From IMG/VR virus record IMGVR_UViG_3300024261_000154, positions 1 through 23,831 of that record: a DNA stretch of 23,831 nucleotides. One strand, written 5' to 3'. Source of the DNA: a virus. Positions 1 to 7,221 of this stretch are shown piece by piece. Under the pieces are notes generated by a model, which saw only the letters and a program-made list of their open reading frames with translations, was not told where the DNA came from and ran no database searches. Both the position numbers and the translations under genes were made by a program. Positions within the stretch are counted from its first letter, which is position 1, and the number at the start of each line of letters is the position of its first letter.

Positions 1-27
1 CGCTGCCTTGGTAATATTGACGCTTAA
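1..27 (+). CDS. possible 3' end of an upstream gene (partial)
   Basis: Frame 1 is open from the window edge to a TAA at 25-27 and would encode only RCLGNIDA. It would be the tail of a virion gene upstream of the 109-aa gene. Too little is visible to test coding potential; another frame (2) is also open up to a stop near 36. Confidence 0.2.
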   Translation, partial: RCLGNIDA

Positions 28-47
28 CTTTTTATAGAGGATAGAAC

Positions 48-377
48 ATGATTATTTTTAGTGATTCAGAAATGGCATCAATGATTGCGATTGTTCGTGA
101 TGCAGACATTCAAGGAAGCGCAGCAAGACTGGTAGTCCGTATTGAGGATAAGCTCATTGCGGCTGCGAAACTGGTTCAGGATGATCTCGAACCTGAAACA
201 CTCGTTGGTGATCTTGAATATGAAGTGTCTTTCGATGCCACCGAGCTGGATGCGTTGGTGCAGATGACAGCCTCTATTAAAACAAAGGGTGCTTCAGCCA
301 GAGCCATTGCCAGCATTCAAGAAAAACTTGAACCCGCAGCGCAAGAGGCCGAGCAACAGCTTATAGAAGCTTCATAG
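48..377 (+). CDS. small protein with two helical repeats, probable virion-region protein
   Basis: A 109-aa acidic protein of unknown function. Its start follows an AGAGGA Shine-Dalgarno (SD) sequence at good spacing. The two halves look like an internal duplication: residues about 9-40 and 67-98 share the pattern A-x-hydrophobic, then G-(A/S)-(A/S)-A-R, then I-(E/Q)-(D/E)-KL. No signal peptide, membrane segment or catalytic motif is visible. It lies 15 nt upstream of the large structural gene and reads the same way, so a virion or assembly role is inferred from position only. Confidence 0.75.
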   Translation: MIIFSDSEMASMIAIVRDADIQGSAARLVVRIEDKLIAAAKLVQDDLEPETLVGDLEYEVSFDATELDALVQMTASIKTKGASARAIASIQEKLEPAAQEAEQQLIEAS

Positions 378-392
378 ATGCGTAGGTGAGGT

Positions 393-2096
393 ATGGCGTA
401 TTTTAAGCGCGACAAATTTAGTGGCACCGCTCCCGTAGTCTCACCAAGATTGTTAGCTGATCAGTTTGGGCAGGTAGCAGAGAACGTTGACCTTGAGTCG
501 GGTAGGCTCGTGGCTGTAAAAAATGATGTCGATGCTTATACGCTGCAGAACAGCGCACGTCGCTCAATTTATTACTACCGCGATACGAGCTGGCTAGAGT
601 GGTCGGAAGAAGATGTGTCAGTTGTTGCTGGGCCAATCCCTGGTGACATACTAGACCGATTGTACTTTACGGGCGACGACTACCCGCGCGTTGGTACAGT
701 AACCACTTTAGTTAGCGGGGCAGCAGGTTATCCGGTGAACAGCTACAGGCTAGGCGTCCCGGCACCGTCTGCAGCGCCCGCTGTTGCTAAGTCTGGAACC
801 GCTGACGCGGATGCAACGCCTAATGATGTGAGCTATGTCTACACGTTCGTTACTGAGTTTGGAGAAGAAGGACCACCTAGTAGCCCAAGCGTAATACTTA
901 CGATGACAGATGGCGAAACAGCGACAGTTACTTTGCTTACAAGTTCGCAGCCTTCAGGTAATTATAACTTTGGTTCTGCATCGAAAAAACGCATATACCG
1001 TTCTAACACGGGTAGTACAAATACTACGTTTCAATTTGCGGGAGAAGTTGCCTACACTGCCACCTCTTTCACGGACACTACAGACGCAGCCGCATTAGGT
1101 GAAGTTTTGCCCAGCTCTACTTGGGTTGGCCCGCCTGATGACAATACTTCTTTATACCCTGATGGGATGTTGAAAGGGTTAATTCCCCTCGCGCAAGGCG
1201 TTATGGCGGGCTTCACAGGCAAGCGGTTTTGTCTTAGCGAACCCTTTCTCCCACACGCATGGCCGATTCACTACCGTATAACGACTGAGGAAGACATCGT
1301 TGCTATTGCTTCTACGGCTAACGGTGTTGTGGCGCTAACTGATGGTCAGCCTTACTTCATCACGGGCACCGAACCGAGTGCGATGACCGCGATCCGTGTT
1401 GACTTAGCGCAAGCCTGTGTTAATACACGCAGCGTCGTAGACATGGGTAACTATGTTCTTTATGCAGGGCCAGACGGTTTGTGTGCCGTGGAGTCCGCTC
1501 AAGGTCAGGTGATTACAAAAGGGTTAACCTCTGTAACACAGTGGAACGCGAGTTATAACCCAACAACAATCAGGGCGTTCCAACACGAAGGCACATATGT
1601 GGCGTTTCACGCGGGTGGTGGTTGGGTGTTTGATCCACGCGGGGGGGAGAATGCACTTACGACTTTGACGCTATCGGCTGATGTTCGTGGCGGCTACATG
1701 AATCCGAAAGACGGCGAATTGTATGTCATTGTTGCGAACAAGATTAAGAAGTACAGAGGCGGTAGTGTACAGAAGACTTTGAAGTTCAAGAGTAAGAAGT
1801 TTGTGACTCCTTATCCGGTGAGCATGGGCTGGGTATCTGTTCACGCTGATACCTACCCCGTGACCGTGAAGGTTTGGGGCGACGGGACGCTGCTCGCGCA
1901 TTACACAATTAGTGTGTCGGGGTCAGCGTATACGCAGGCCACAACTGTACCTAGTGGTATTAGTAATGGGACGCTTTACGAGCCGCTTATGCGGATGCCA
2001 GCAGAAATTGCGCAGGAATGGGAGGTGCAGGTCGAAGGAACAGATGTAAACGAGTTTTGTTTAGCTCAATCGATTGACGAGATACGCGGGACATGA
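393..2096 (+). CDS. tail / head-tail structural protein, beta-rich
   Basis: A 567-aa protein with an N-terminus of the type seen in phage tail-stabilising or tail-nozzle proteins: a basic start (MAYFKRDKFSGTAPVVSPRL), then N-V-D-L-E-S-G-R-L. Residues about 130-240 resemble a fibronectin-type fold (YTFVTEFGEEGPPS then KKRIYRS). Later blocks (VVALTDGQPYFITGTEPS, NYVLYAGPDGLC, YVAFHAGGGWVFDP) look like beta-propeller blades. An AGGTGAGGT SD precedes ATG 393. The stop overlaps the fibre gene start (ATGA, 2093-2096), which suggests coupled translation and a part in the same tail-tip assembly. The exact virion position is inferred. Confidence 0.8.
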   Translation: MAYFKRDKFSGTAPVVSPRLLADQFGQVAENVDLESGRLVAVKNDVDAYTLQNSARRSIYYYRDTSWLEWSEEDVSVVAGPIPGDILDRLYFTGDDYPRVGTVTTLVSGAAGYPVNSYRLGVPAPSAAPAVAKSGTADADATPNDVSYVYTFVTEFGEEGPPSSPSVILTMTDGETATVTLLTSSQPSGNYNFGSASKKRIYRSNTGSTNTTFQFAGEVAYTATSFTDTTDAAALGEVLPSSTWVGPPDDNTSLYPDGMLKGLIPLAQGVMAGFTGKRFCLSEPFLPHAWPIHYRITTEEDIVAIASTANGVVALTDGQPYFITGTEPSAMTAIRVDLAQACVNTRSVVDMGNYVLYAGPDGLCAVESAQGQVITKGLTSVTQWNASYNPTTIRAFQHEGTYVAFHAGGGWVFDPRGGENALTTLTLSADVRGGYMNPKDGELYVIVANKIKKYRGGSVQKTLKFKSKKFVTPYPVSMGWVSVHADTYPVTVKVWGDGTLLAHYTISVSGSAYTQATTVPSGISNGTLYEPLMRMPAEIAQEWEVQVEGTDVNEFCLAQSIDEIRGT

Positions 2097-4537
2097 ATCC
2101 AACTGTAACTAAAGTTCCTGGGATACCTAAGCCGCCACCTGACACGTCACCTGCGATGCGGTCTTATCTGGAAGCGCTTGCTGAAGCGATAGAGATACGG
2201 CTTGGCCGTAGAGGCGATCCCGTAGATCGAGCAATCACTTTAAGAGAGCTAATTGATTCTGGCCTAGCAAAGGAACTAAGAAGCAATCCGTTTGATCCAA
2301 ATCTTATCAACGATAGTAATATTGGTTTTCAAGATCCTAACGAGCTTATTAAAACCGATGTCCCTCTTCGACCAACTAGTTTTTCAGTTAATGGTGCTTA
2401 CTCGATCATTAATATGAGTTGGGATTTTCCGCTCTATGAGAACCATAACCAAACTGAGATTTGGTCACATACGTCAGATGTGCTTGGTGACGCAACTCGT
2501 GCGGGGGTTTCAACAGGTATAGTCTTTAGTGATCCGGTAGGGGGTGGAGTTACTCGTTACTATTGGATACGACACGTAAACACAGCAGGAGCAGTTGGGC
2601 CTTGGAACAGTAGTAGTGGCACAATTGGTCAAACAGCGACAGATGTCGCGCATATGCTAACCGTTTTAAGTGCAGCGATAACTTCAAGCGAGTTAGCAGC
2701 GTCTTTAGCGACCCGTATTGATCTAATCGACGCCGACGCTTCCGTGATGTTTTCTGCTGCTTGGAGAGTCGCGCAAGAGGCAACAGCAAGAACAGCAGCT
2801 ATTCTTGCTTTAGTCACTGACATACCTGTCTACGACTCTACCGAGGATTATGCGGTTGGGCAGATCGTTCGCGCTGGAAACACCGACTCAAAACTATATA
2901 TTGCTATCCAAGCAGTATCTGCGAGTGCGAGTATTGCGTTATCTAACACTGCGTACTGGAAATTGTATGGCGATTACGATGCTTTAAAAACCTCAACTGA
3001 TACTTCAGCAGCTGAAATAATCGAAATAAATACTATTAGTGCTACTAGCACTTCCGCCGCTGCTCTGGCGTTACACGCTTTGACTGCTACAGTAGCTACC
3101 GAAGATGCAATTAACGCGGCTGCAATTGTAACTGAGGCGACAACCCGTGCGAATGAGGATACCGCGATTGCAGGTACGGTAACTGCTTTGACTGCTACAG
3201 TAGCTACCGAAGATGCAATTAACGCGGCTGCAATTGTAACTGAGGCGACAACCCGTGCGAATGAGGATACCGCGATTGCAGGTACGGTAACTGCTTTGAC
3301 TGCTACAGTATCTAGTGGTGATACAACTAACGCGGCTGCAATTGTAACTGAGGCGACAACCCGTGCGAATGAGGATACCGCGATTGCAGGCACGGTAACT
3401 ACTTTAGCTGGTACAGTATCTAGCGGTGACTCAACTAACGCGGCTGCAATTGTAACTGAGGCGACAACCCGTGCGACTGAGGATACCGCAATTGCAGGCA
3501 CGGTAACTACTTTAGCTGGTACAGTATCTAGCGGTGACTCAACTAACGCGGCTGCAATTGTAACTGAGGCGACAACCCGTGCGAATGCAGACACCGCGAT
3601 TTCAAATACCGTAACTACTGTAAGCAGCACAGTTGGCAGTCACACGACGTCGATAGCTACTCAGGCCCAGAGCATAAATGGGCTTAGTGGGCAGTACTCA
3701 GTCAAGATCGACACTAATGGTCACGTTGCAGGTTTTGGGCTAAGTAGCACTACCGTATCCGGGACTCCGTCGTCAGCGTTTATTATTCGGGCTGATAAGT
3801 TCGCGATAATTGATCCAGCTAATACGACGACTGGGCTTACAAACTCGCCACCTACCGCCACTATTCCGTTCTTTGTAAGCGGCGGTACAACTTATATTAA
3901 AGCTGCTGCTATTTTAGACGCATCAATAACGGCAGCAAAGATTGGTTCTGTAAACGCAGACACAATAACAACAGGCACGCTGGACGTTACTAACCGAATT
4001 AACGCGGGCACTATTAATGCAGGTAAAATAAATTTAGGTGGTTCGGTACTCGTTGACAATAATGGGGTACTGACGCTTGGCACAACATCGATTACTACTG
4101 CTTATATAGGTACTGCAGCAGTCGGCACACTTCAGGTAGCGGGGAACGCAATCACCGCTACGGGTTATGCAACGAAAGGGTTTAGTACCACTAATAATCT
4201 TACGCTCACGATGACTGCGGCGTCGAACGTCACAACAGGCCAGCCTTACATTTTTGTCATCACGGCCATTGTTAATAACACCTTCGCTAATAACGCAGTA
4301 CTTGGCGGTAGCAATAGCACCTACGATTTAAAAATAACAACTTACTCTAACGGTCAATCAGCACAGTCAACTACTGACTGGCTATATGCGTGGGGCACGG
4401 ACACCCTATCGATACGGCGTACAAGCGCTGCAGCGGGCCACGCGGTGAGCTGCAAAGTTGAGTGCTTTATACACGGTGGTACAACGTCAGTGCCGTCGAG
4501 CCGTATTCAAATAACCGGACATACAGGATTACGATAA
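2093..4537 (+). CDS. tail fibre / host-specificity protein with J-like C-terminus
   Basis: An 814-aa protein. Residues 1-90 are Pro-rich then helical and probably anchor it to the tail. Residues about 93-183 look like a fibronectin type III domain (MSWDFPLY, RYYWIRHVNTAG). Residues 329-508 are five 36-residue repeats built on NAAAIVTEATTRA, predicted to form a long trimeric shaft. From about residue 533 the sequence matches the pattern of the lambda J / DUF1983 tail-tip region: QYSVKIDTNGHVAGFGL, FIIRADKFAI, ITAAKIGS, then ADTITTGTLD. The last 150 residues are probably the receptor-binding tip. It overlaps its upstream neighbour by 4 nt and the next gene by 1 nt. Shaft and tip roles come from family knowledge. 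Confidence 0.85.
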   Translation: MNPTVTKVPGIPKPPPDTSPAMRSYLEALAEAIEIRLGRRGDPVDRAITLRELIDSGLAKELRSNPFDPNLINDSNIGFQDPNELIKTDVPLRPTSFSVNGAYSIINMSWDFPLYENHNQTEIWSHTSDVLGDATRAGVSTGIVFSDPVGGGVTRYYWIRHVNTAGAVGPWNSSSGTIGQTATDVAHMLTVLSAAITSSELAASLATRIDLIDADASVMFSAAWRVAQEATARTAAILALVTDIPVYDSTEDYAVGQIVRAGNTDSKLYIAIQAVSASASIALSNTAYWKLYGDYDALKTSTDTSAAEIIEINTISATSTSAAALALHALTATVATEDAINAAAIVTEATTRANEDTAIAGTVTALTATVATEDAINAAAIVTEATTRANEDTAIAGTVTALTATVSSGDTTNAAAIVTEATTRANEDTAIAGTVTTLAGTVSSGDSTNAAAIVTEATTRATEDTAIAGTVTTLAGTVSSGDSTNAAAIVTEATTRANADTAISNTVTTVSSTVGSHTTSIATQAQSINGLSGQYSVKIDTNGHVAGFGLSSTTVSGTPSSAFIIRADKFAIIDPANTTTGLTNSPPTATIPFFVSGGTTYIKAAAILDASITAAKIGSVNADTITTGTLDVTNRINAGTINAGKINLGGSVLVDNNGVLTLGTTSITTAYIGTAAVGTLQVAGNAITATGYATKGFSTTNNLTLTMTAASNVTTGQPYIFVITAIVNNTFANNAVLGGSNSTYDLKITTYSNGQSAQSTTDWLYAWGTDTLSIRRTSAAAGHAVSCKVECFIHGGTTSVPSSRIQITGHTGLR
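3077..3616 (+). repeat. five 108-bp tandem repeats inside the fibre gene
   Basis: Units start at 3077, 3185, 3293, 3401 and 3509. Units 1 and 2 are identical over all 108 bp. Units 3-5 diverge mainly in their first 35 bp, and unit 5 also at its end. A central stretch of about 40 bp encoding NAAAIVTEATTRA is the same in all five. Each unit is exactly 36 codons, so copy-number change keeps the reading frame. Confidence 0.95.
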
Positions 4538-4932
4538 TGGCGTGGGTTAGCTACGAAAGTTCGGGTGAAATTACCGGGGTTTACGATTACACCCCCGATA
4601 TTTCTTTCGCAGAAGTAAGTGAGATGTATTCCGGTAAGTCTTTTGTGCAAGCGGGGTTCGATGTAAACCCAGAAACACAGTACATTTTAGACGGCGAAGT
4701 GGGCATGAGAGCCGCGCTCACAGCGACATGGAATGCAGAAACTGTGCCCGCTGATGGGTCAGAGATTGTGTTATCGGGGCTACCTGTCCCATGCACTGTT
4801 TATATAGATGAGGAGGCAGTGCTAGTGGATGACGGCAGTTTGGAGTTTTCAGCAGGTGTACCAGGAGAGTATAACGTCCGCGTAAATGAAGCTGCGTTTC
4901 TGGAAAAGGAGTGGTTGATCAATGCCATCTAA
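4537..4932 (+). CDS. small tail-region protein of unknown function
   Basis: A 131-aa acidic protein. ATG 4537 is chosen because it overlaps the fibre stop by one base (TAATG); an in-frame ATG at 4462 would overlap the fibre gene by 76 nt. The N-terminal half has MAWVSYESSGEITGVYDYTP. The C-terminal half (about residues 75-131) alternates strand-like segments with glycines (EIVLSGLPVPCTVYIDEEAV, PGEYNVRVNEAAF) and resembles an Ig-like or carboxypeptidase-regulatory-like fold. Genes just after phage fibres often encode fibre partners or chaperones; that is inference from position. Confidence 0.8.
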   Translation: MAWVSYESSGEITGVYDYTPDISFAEVSEMYSGKSFVQAGFDVNPETQYILDGEVGMRAALTATWNAETVPADGSEIVLSGLPVPCTVYIDEEAVLVDDGSLEFSAGVPGEYNVRVNEAAFLEKEWLINAI

Positions 4933-5131
4933 ATTTAAGGGGAGTAAATCAGAAGAAGCTGTACAGCAAGCTGCGGCGAGGCGAGATGAAATTTTGGTGA
5001 AGACGTATGATGAACTTAGTATGTGGATTGATGCAAACGTTGAGGACATGAGTGACGTTCGCGATTATTTAAAACGGCTATCTAGGGTTGTAAAAGCTAA
5101 TCAAGAGGGTCTAAAAAATGCACGTCGGTAA
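4922..5131 (+). CDS. small helical hypothetical protein
   Basis: A 69-aa charged protein, predicted all-helical (EEAVQQAAARRDEILVKTYD and DYLKRLSRVVKANQEGLKNA). It starts inside the end of the preceding gene, overlapping by 11 nt in another frame, after the SD-like AAAAGGAG. No motif identifies a function. It lies in a run of very small genes ending the rightward transcription unit. Confidence 0.7.
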   Translation: MPSKFKGSKSEEAVQQAAARRDEILVKTYDELSMWIDANVEDMSDVRDYLKRLSRVVKANQEGLKNARR

Positions 5132-5219
5132 AGGTAAGCAGTGTTACCTCAACGAGGGTAACAAGAAAAAGAAAAAAACAAAGAAGAAGCGGAAAACCAA
5201 AACGGGCCGTAGTTATTAG
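5118..5219 (+). CDS. 33-aa Lys-rich basic peptide
   Basis: This short frame encodes MHVGKGKQCYLNEGN followed by a Lys/Arg-rich tail ending GRSY; about half of the second half is Lys or Arg. It overlaps the end of the previous gene by 14 nt. AGAGGG lies 8 nt before the ATG, a usable SD. The composition suggests nucleic acid binding, but no fold is recognisable. Gene density here and the SD support it being real. Confidence 0.6.
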   Translation: MHVGKGKQCYLNEGNKKKKKTKKKRKTKTGRSY

Positions 5220-5231
5220 CGGGAGAGACTT

Positions 5232-5465
5232 ATGGCTACTACAAGAAACTATAAAGAAGAATATAAATATCACGGTACAGCCGCTGAAAAGAAGCGCAGG
5301 GCTGGACGAAACAAAGCACGCCGTGCAGCCCTGAAAAAAGGCACAGTGAAGAAAGGGGATAAAAAAGACGTACACCACAAAGATGGTAACCCTCGGAACA
5401 ATAAGAGCAGTAACACGGCAGTAGTTAGCAGGAAGAAAAACCGAGGGAGCTATAGATTCGCATGA
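5232..5465 (+). CDS. small HNH-endonuclease-like basic protein
   Basis: A 77-aa very basic protein. Residues about 15-40 are Arg/Lys-rich (EKKRRAGRNKARRAALKKG). The segment that follows, KKDVHHKDGNPRNNKSSN then VVSRKKN, has the layout of an HNH core: the HH pair, an Asn after a short loop, then a second Asn. The flanking Cys pairs of zinc-stabilised HNH enzymes are absent. GGGAGAG precedes ATG 5232. Such mini-HNH proteins are common in phages; nuclease activity is inferred, and a purely DNA-binding role is possible. Confidence 0.7.
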   Translation: MATTRNYKEEYKYHGTAAEKKRRAGRNKARRAALKKGTVKKGDKKDVHHKDGNPRNNKSSNTAVVSRKKNRGSYRFA

Positions 5466-5611
5466 AGTGCTGGTATTGTAACTGTGAGTTAATCTGGGGC
5501 GGCGACCATGACATCGATGAAGAAGAGGGCGGTGATTTCTCCATGGTAACGAACCTGAGTTGTCCGAAGTGTGATGCTCACGTTGAGGTATACGCGGCTA
5601 AGGAAGATTAG
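5462..5611 (+). CDS. 49-aa zinc-ribbon protein
   Basis: It encodes MKCWYCNCELIWGGDHDIDE, an acidic stretch, then TNLSCPKCDAHVEVYAAKED. Two CxxC pairs (CWYC near residue 3, CPKC near residue 36) give a typical zinc-ribbon layout. Small proteins with the WGGDHD signature are widespread in phage genomes without an assigned function. The start overlaps the preceding stop (ATGA). Its own stop overlaps the stop of the convergent nuclease gene by 4 nt. A nucleic-acid-binding or RNA-polymerase-binding role is only a guess. Confidence 0.75.
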   Translation: MKCWYCNCELIWGGDHDIDEEEGGDFSMVTNLSCPKCDAHVEVYAAKED

Positions 5612-6051
5612 TGCGTCATTATGGACAGTGGCTCGTATATCGATATACGAGCTTCGGGGTTTCTTCCTAAACAGGTGACTTCGTAGATCCATTGAGCTAC
5701 GTCTTTTCGTGATACGGCGTGCGCCTCAAATCGCTGTTTACTAATATTAGTTGAAAAGCTATCTACTAATATTAATGCAGCATTGTCTACGCCTATTATA
5801 AGCGCTGCATGAGAGGGGCCATTTATACGATTAAGCCATTGGGACTGCAAAGGTGTCAAGGAGTGACTGAGAAGAGTTGTATCTTTTTTTGGTAGTTCTT
5901 TAACGTACTTATACTCAACGAACAACAGATTCTCTGGCCCACAATACATAGCGTCGGGGACGCCTCCTGTATACGTGTCGTGGATTTTCCACTTATATAC
6001 GTCAGGATGAAGATATCGATGGATAGATTTTACAAAACTGTGTTCATTCAT
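5608..6051 (-). CDS. VRR-NUC / PD-(D/E)XK-type nuclease
   Basis: A 147-aa protein with the core of the PD-(D/E)XK fold. GGVPDAM supplies the first catalytic Asp (residue 33). VEYKYVK supplies Glu46 and Lys48. LTPLQSQWL supplies a conserved Gln after the core, as in VRR-NUC and Holliday-junction-resolvase-like nucleases of phages. It is the last gene of the leftward block, downstream of the ssDNA-binding candidate and SNF2 helicase, which fits processing of branched DNA. The C-terminal 15 residues are encoded across the palindrome at 5631-5652. The substrate is inferred. Confidence 0.8.
   Translation of the reverse strand: MNEHSFVKSIHRYLHPDVYKWKIHDTYTGGVPDAMYCGPENLLFVEYKYVKELPKKDTTLLSHSLTPLQSQWLNRINGPSHAALIIGVDNAALILVDSFSTNISKQRFEAHAVSRKDVAQWIYEVTCLGRNPEARISIYEPLSIMTH
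5631..5668 (+). terminator. perfect palindrome, probable end of the rightward unit
   Basis: Positions 5631-5652 form a perfect 22-bp palindrome (GCTCGTATAT, CG, then its mirror). It can fold as a 9-bp stem with a TCGA loop, and is followed by TTCGGGGTTTCTT, a weak T-rich tail. It lies 20 nt after the last rightward stop, inside the 3' end of the convergent nuclease gene. Without a strong T tract, terminator function is moderate confidence. Confidence 0.5.
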
Positions 6052-6126
6052 AAATTGAAGTGATGCGTTTAGGACACGAGTGCATCAAGCTCGCCAAAAA
6101 GGGAGGAAAACCCCTGTCCAGTGGTA

Positions 6127-6813
6127 TTAGCTGTACTGTTCGTACATTGCTTCGGCGGCCTTGTAGTCATCCTCTTGCGCCCAACCGACAAACGAGACTT
6201 CGCAGTTCATGAACGCCTTGCCCATCTTGTTCTCAGTTGGAACGCCGGATACTTTCCAGAGGGCCGCGAACCGATCACCACCCTTCATGCCGATCTGGCT
6301 GTTCCACGCTTTGCTGACGCGCAGCTTAGACGATGCGAAGTCCATGATCGACGGTGCGCGGTCAAGGTTCCCGGTCTTAGGATCTTTGAGCAACAACACA
6401 TGTGAGTGCGTCTCATTAACATCGTATTCACTGGGCTTGTCCTGCTCAGCAACACGCTCATTAGCTTCGCCAAGTGTTGGGAATGCGCCAAGGTAGCCGC
6501 CGCCTACATCGAGCTGACGCCAGACAACGTACTCAGTCTTGAAGGTTAAGCTCAGCGCATAGATGTCAGTACCGTAGTTTTCTCCGGTAACAGTATTAAT
6601 AAACTGCCCTGGCTCACAGCCTGCGACGTGGCTAGCGTGGTGCTTGTCTACTTCGTTAGACATCTTCTGCAAGAGCTTGATGCGTGGGATTTGTAACGCG
6701 CTGCCGACGTTCTCATTGCCGCGACCTACGCCTTCGATAGCTTTGAGGTGAGCGGGTAGAGTGTCAGTGGATGCCACAAGGTTGGTTGATACTGCTGTTG
6801 CTGCTTTACTCAT
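6127..6813 (-). CDS. probable single-stranded DNA-binding protein
   Basis: A 228-aa protein of a conserved phage family. The Asn/Gly-rich segment VGRGNENVGSALQIPRIKL is followed by beta-rich sequence (GQFINTVTGENYGTDIYALS, VVWRQLDVGGGYLG) and a C-terminal basic-aromatic half (KLRVSKAWNSQIG, RFAALWKVSGV). Position beside helicase and nuclease genes and the beta-rich character fit an ssDNA-binding protein; homology is not proven here. It ends AMYEQYS, without an acidic tail. A 19-codon stretch encoding one lies immediately downstream in the +1 frame (see finding). Confidence 0.65.
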   Translation of the reverse strand: MSKAATAVSTNLVASTDTLPAHLKAIEGVGRGNENVGSALQIPRIKLLQKMSNEVDKHHASHVAGCEPGQFINTVTGENYGTDIYALSLTFKTEYVVWRQLDVGGGYLGAFPTLGEANERVAEQDKPSEYDVNETHSHVLLLKDPKTGNLDRAPSIMDFASSKLRVSKAWNSQIGMKGGDRFAALWKVSGVPTENKMGKAFMNCEVSFVGWAQEDDYKAAEAMYEQYS

Positions 6814-6846
6814 AGTTTCTTTCTCTTCTTGGTTAGTTTTGGTTTT

Positions 6847-7212
6847 TTAAAGGGTTCTGAAATTGATTCGTTTTACTTCACGGGGTTGCAGACCAGGAAT
6901 GTCTTCACCAAGCTTTAGCAATTCTTTGTAAGCTGTTGATGACACTCGTCGTTGCAACAAGCTAAAGTCTTCAGTAAAAGTGATATGGGCGTACAGAGCA
7001 TCCCAATCCACCACATCTGGTACGGTGCTTGTGTTGATTGATACGCTGGCTTTGTCGGTAGCAGTACGGGCGAGTCCCTGCTCCTCTAACTTTTGTATGA
7101 GCTGGTAATCCAGATCATCTTTTGCGGCTTGTAAGATCTTGGTTTGCTTTGTCACGTCTTCCATTGACGCTTTTACTTCGGCGCGGGCTTCGATTAGTTC
7201 ATTGATGTTCAT
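6847..7212 (-). CDS. coiled-coil phage protein, replication-region
   Basis: A 121-aa protein. Residues 1-47 have strong coiled-coil character (EARAEVKASMEDVTKQTKIL, AKDDLDYQLIQKLEEQG). The C-terminal part (DWDALYAHITFTEDFSLLQRR, then EDIPGLQPREVKRINFRTL) resembles a C-terminal pattern recurring in small phage proteins of replication regions. AGGAGTAAGC before ATG gives a good SD. It lies between the SNF2 helicase and the ssDNA-binding candidate, so a helper role in recombination or helicase loading is possible but not shown. Confidence 0.75.
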   Translation of the reverse strand: MNINELIEARAEVKASMEDVTKQTKILQAAKDDLDYQLIQKLEEQGLARTATDKASVSINTSTVPDVVDWDALYAHITFTEDFSLLQRRVSSTAYKELLKLGEDIPGLQPREVKRINFRTL

Positions 7213-7221
7213 GCTTACTCC

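Noticed and set aside
2974-3630. 218-codon open frame on the - strand opposite the fibre repeats
   Set aside because: It mirrors the 108-bp repeats in antisense; the + strand frame has recognisable fibre motifs and the antisense product is a low-complexity artefact.
6121-6496. two + strand frames opposite the ssDNA-binding candidate
   Set aside because: Antisense to a conserved-looking gene, no initiation signals.
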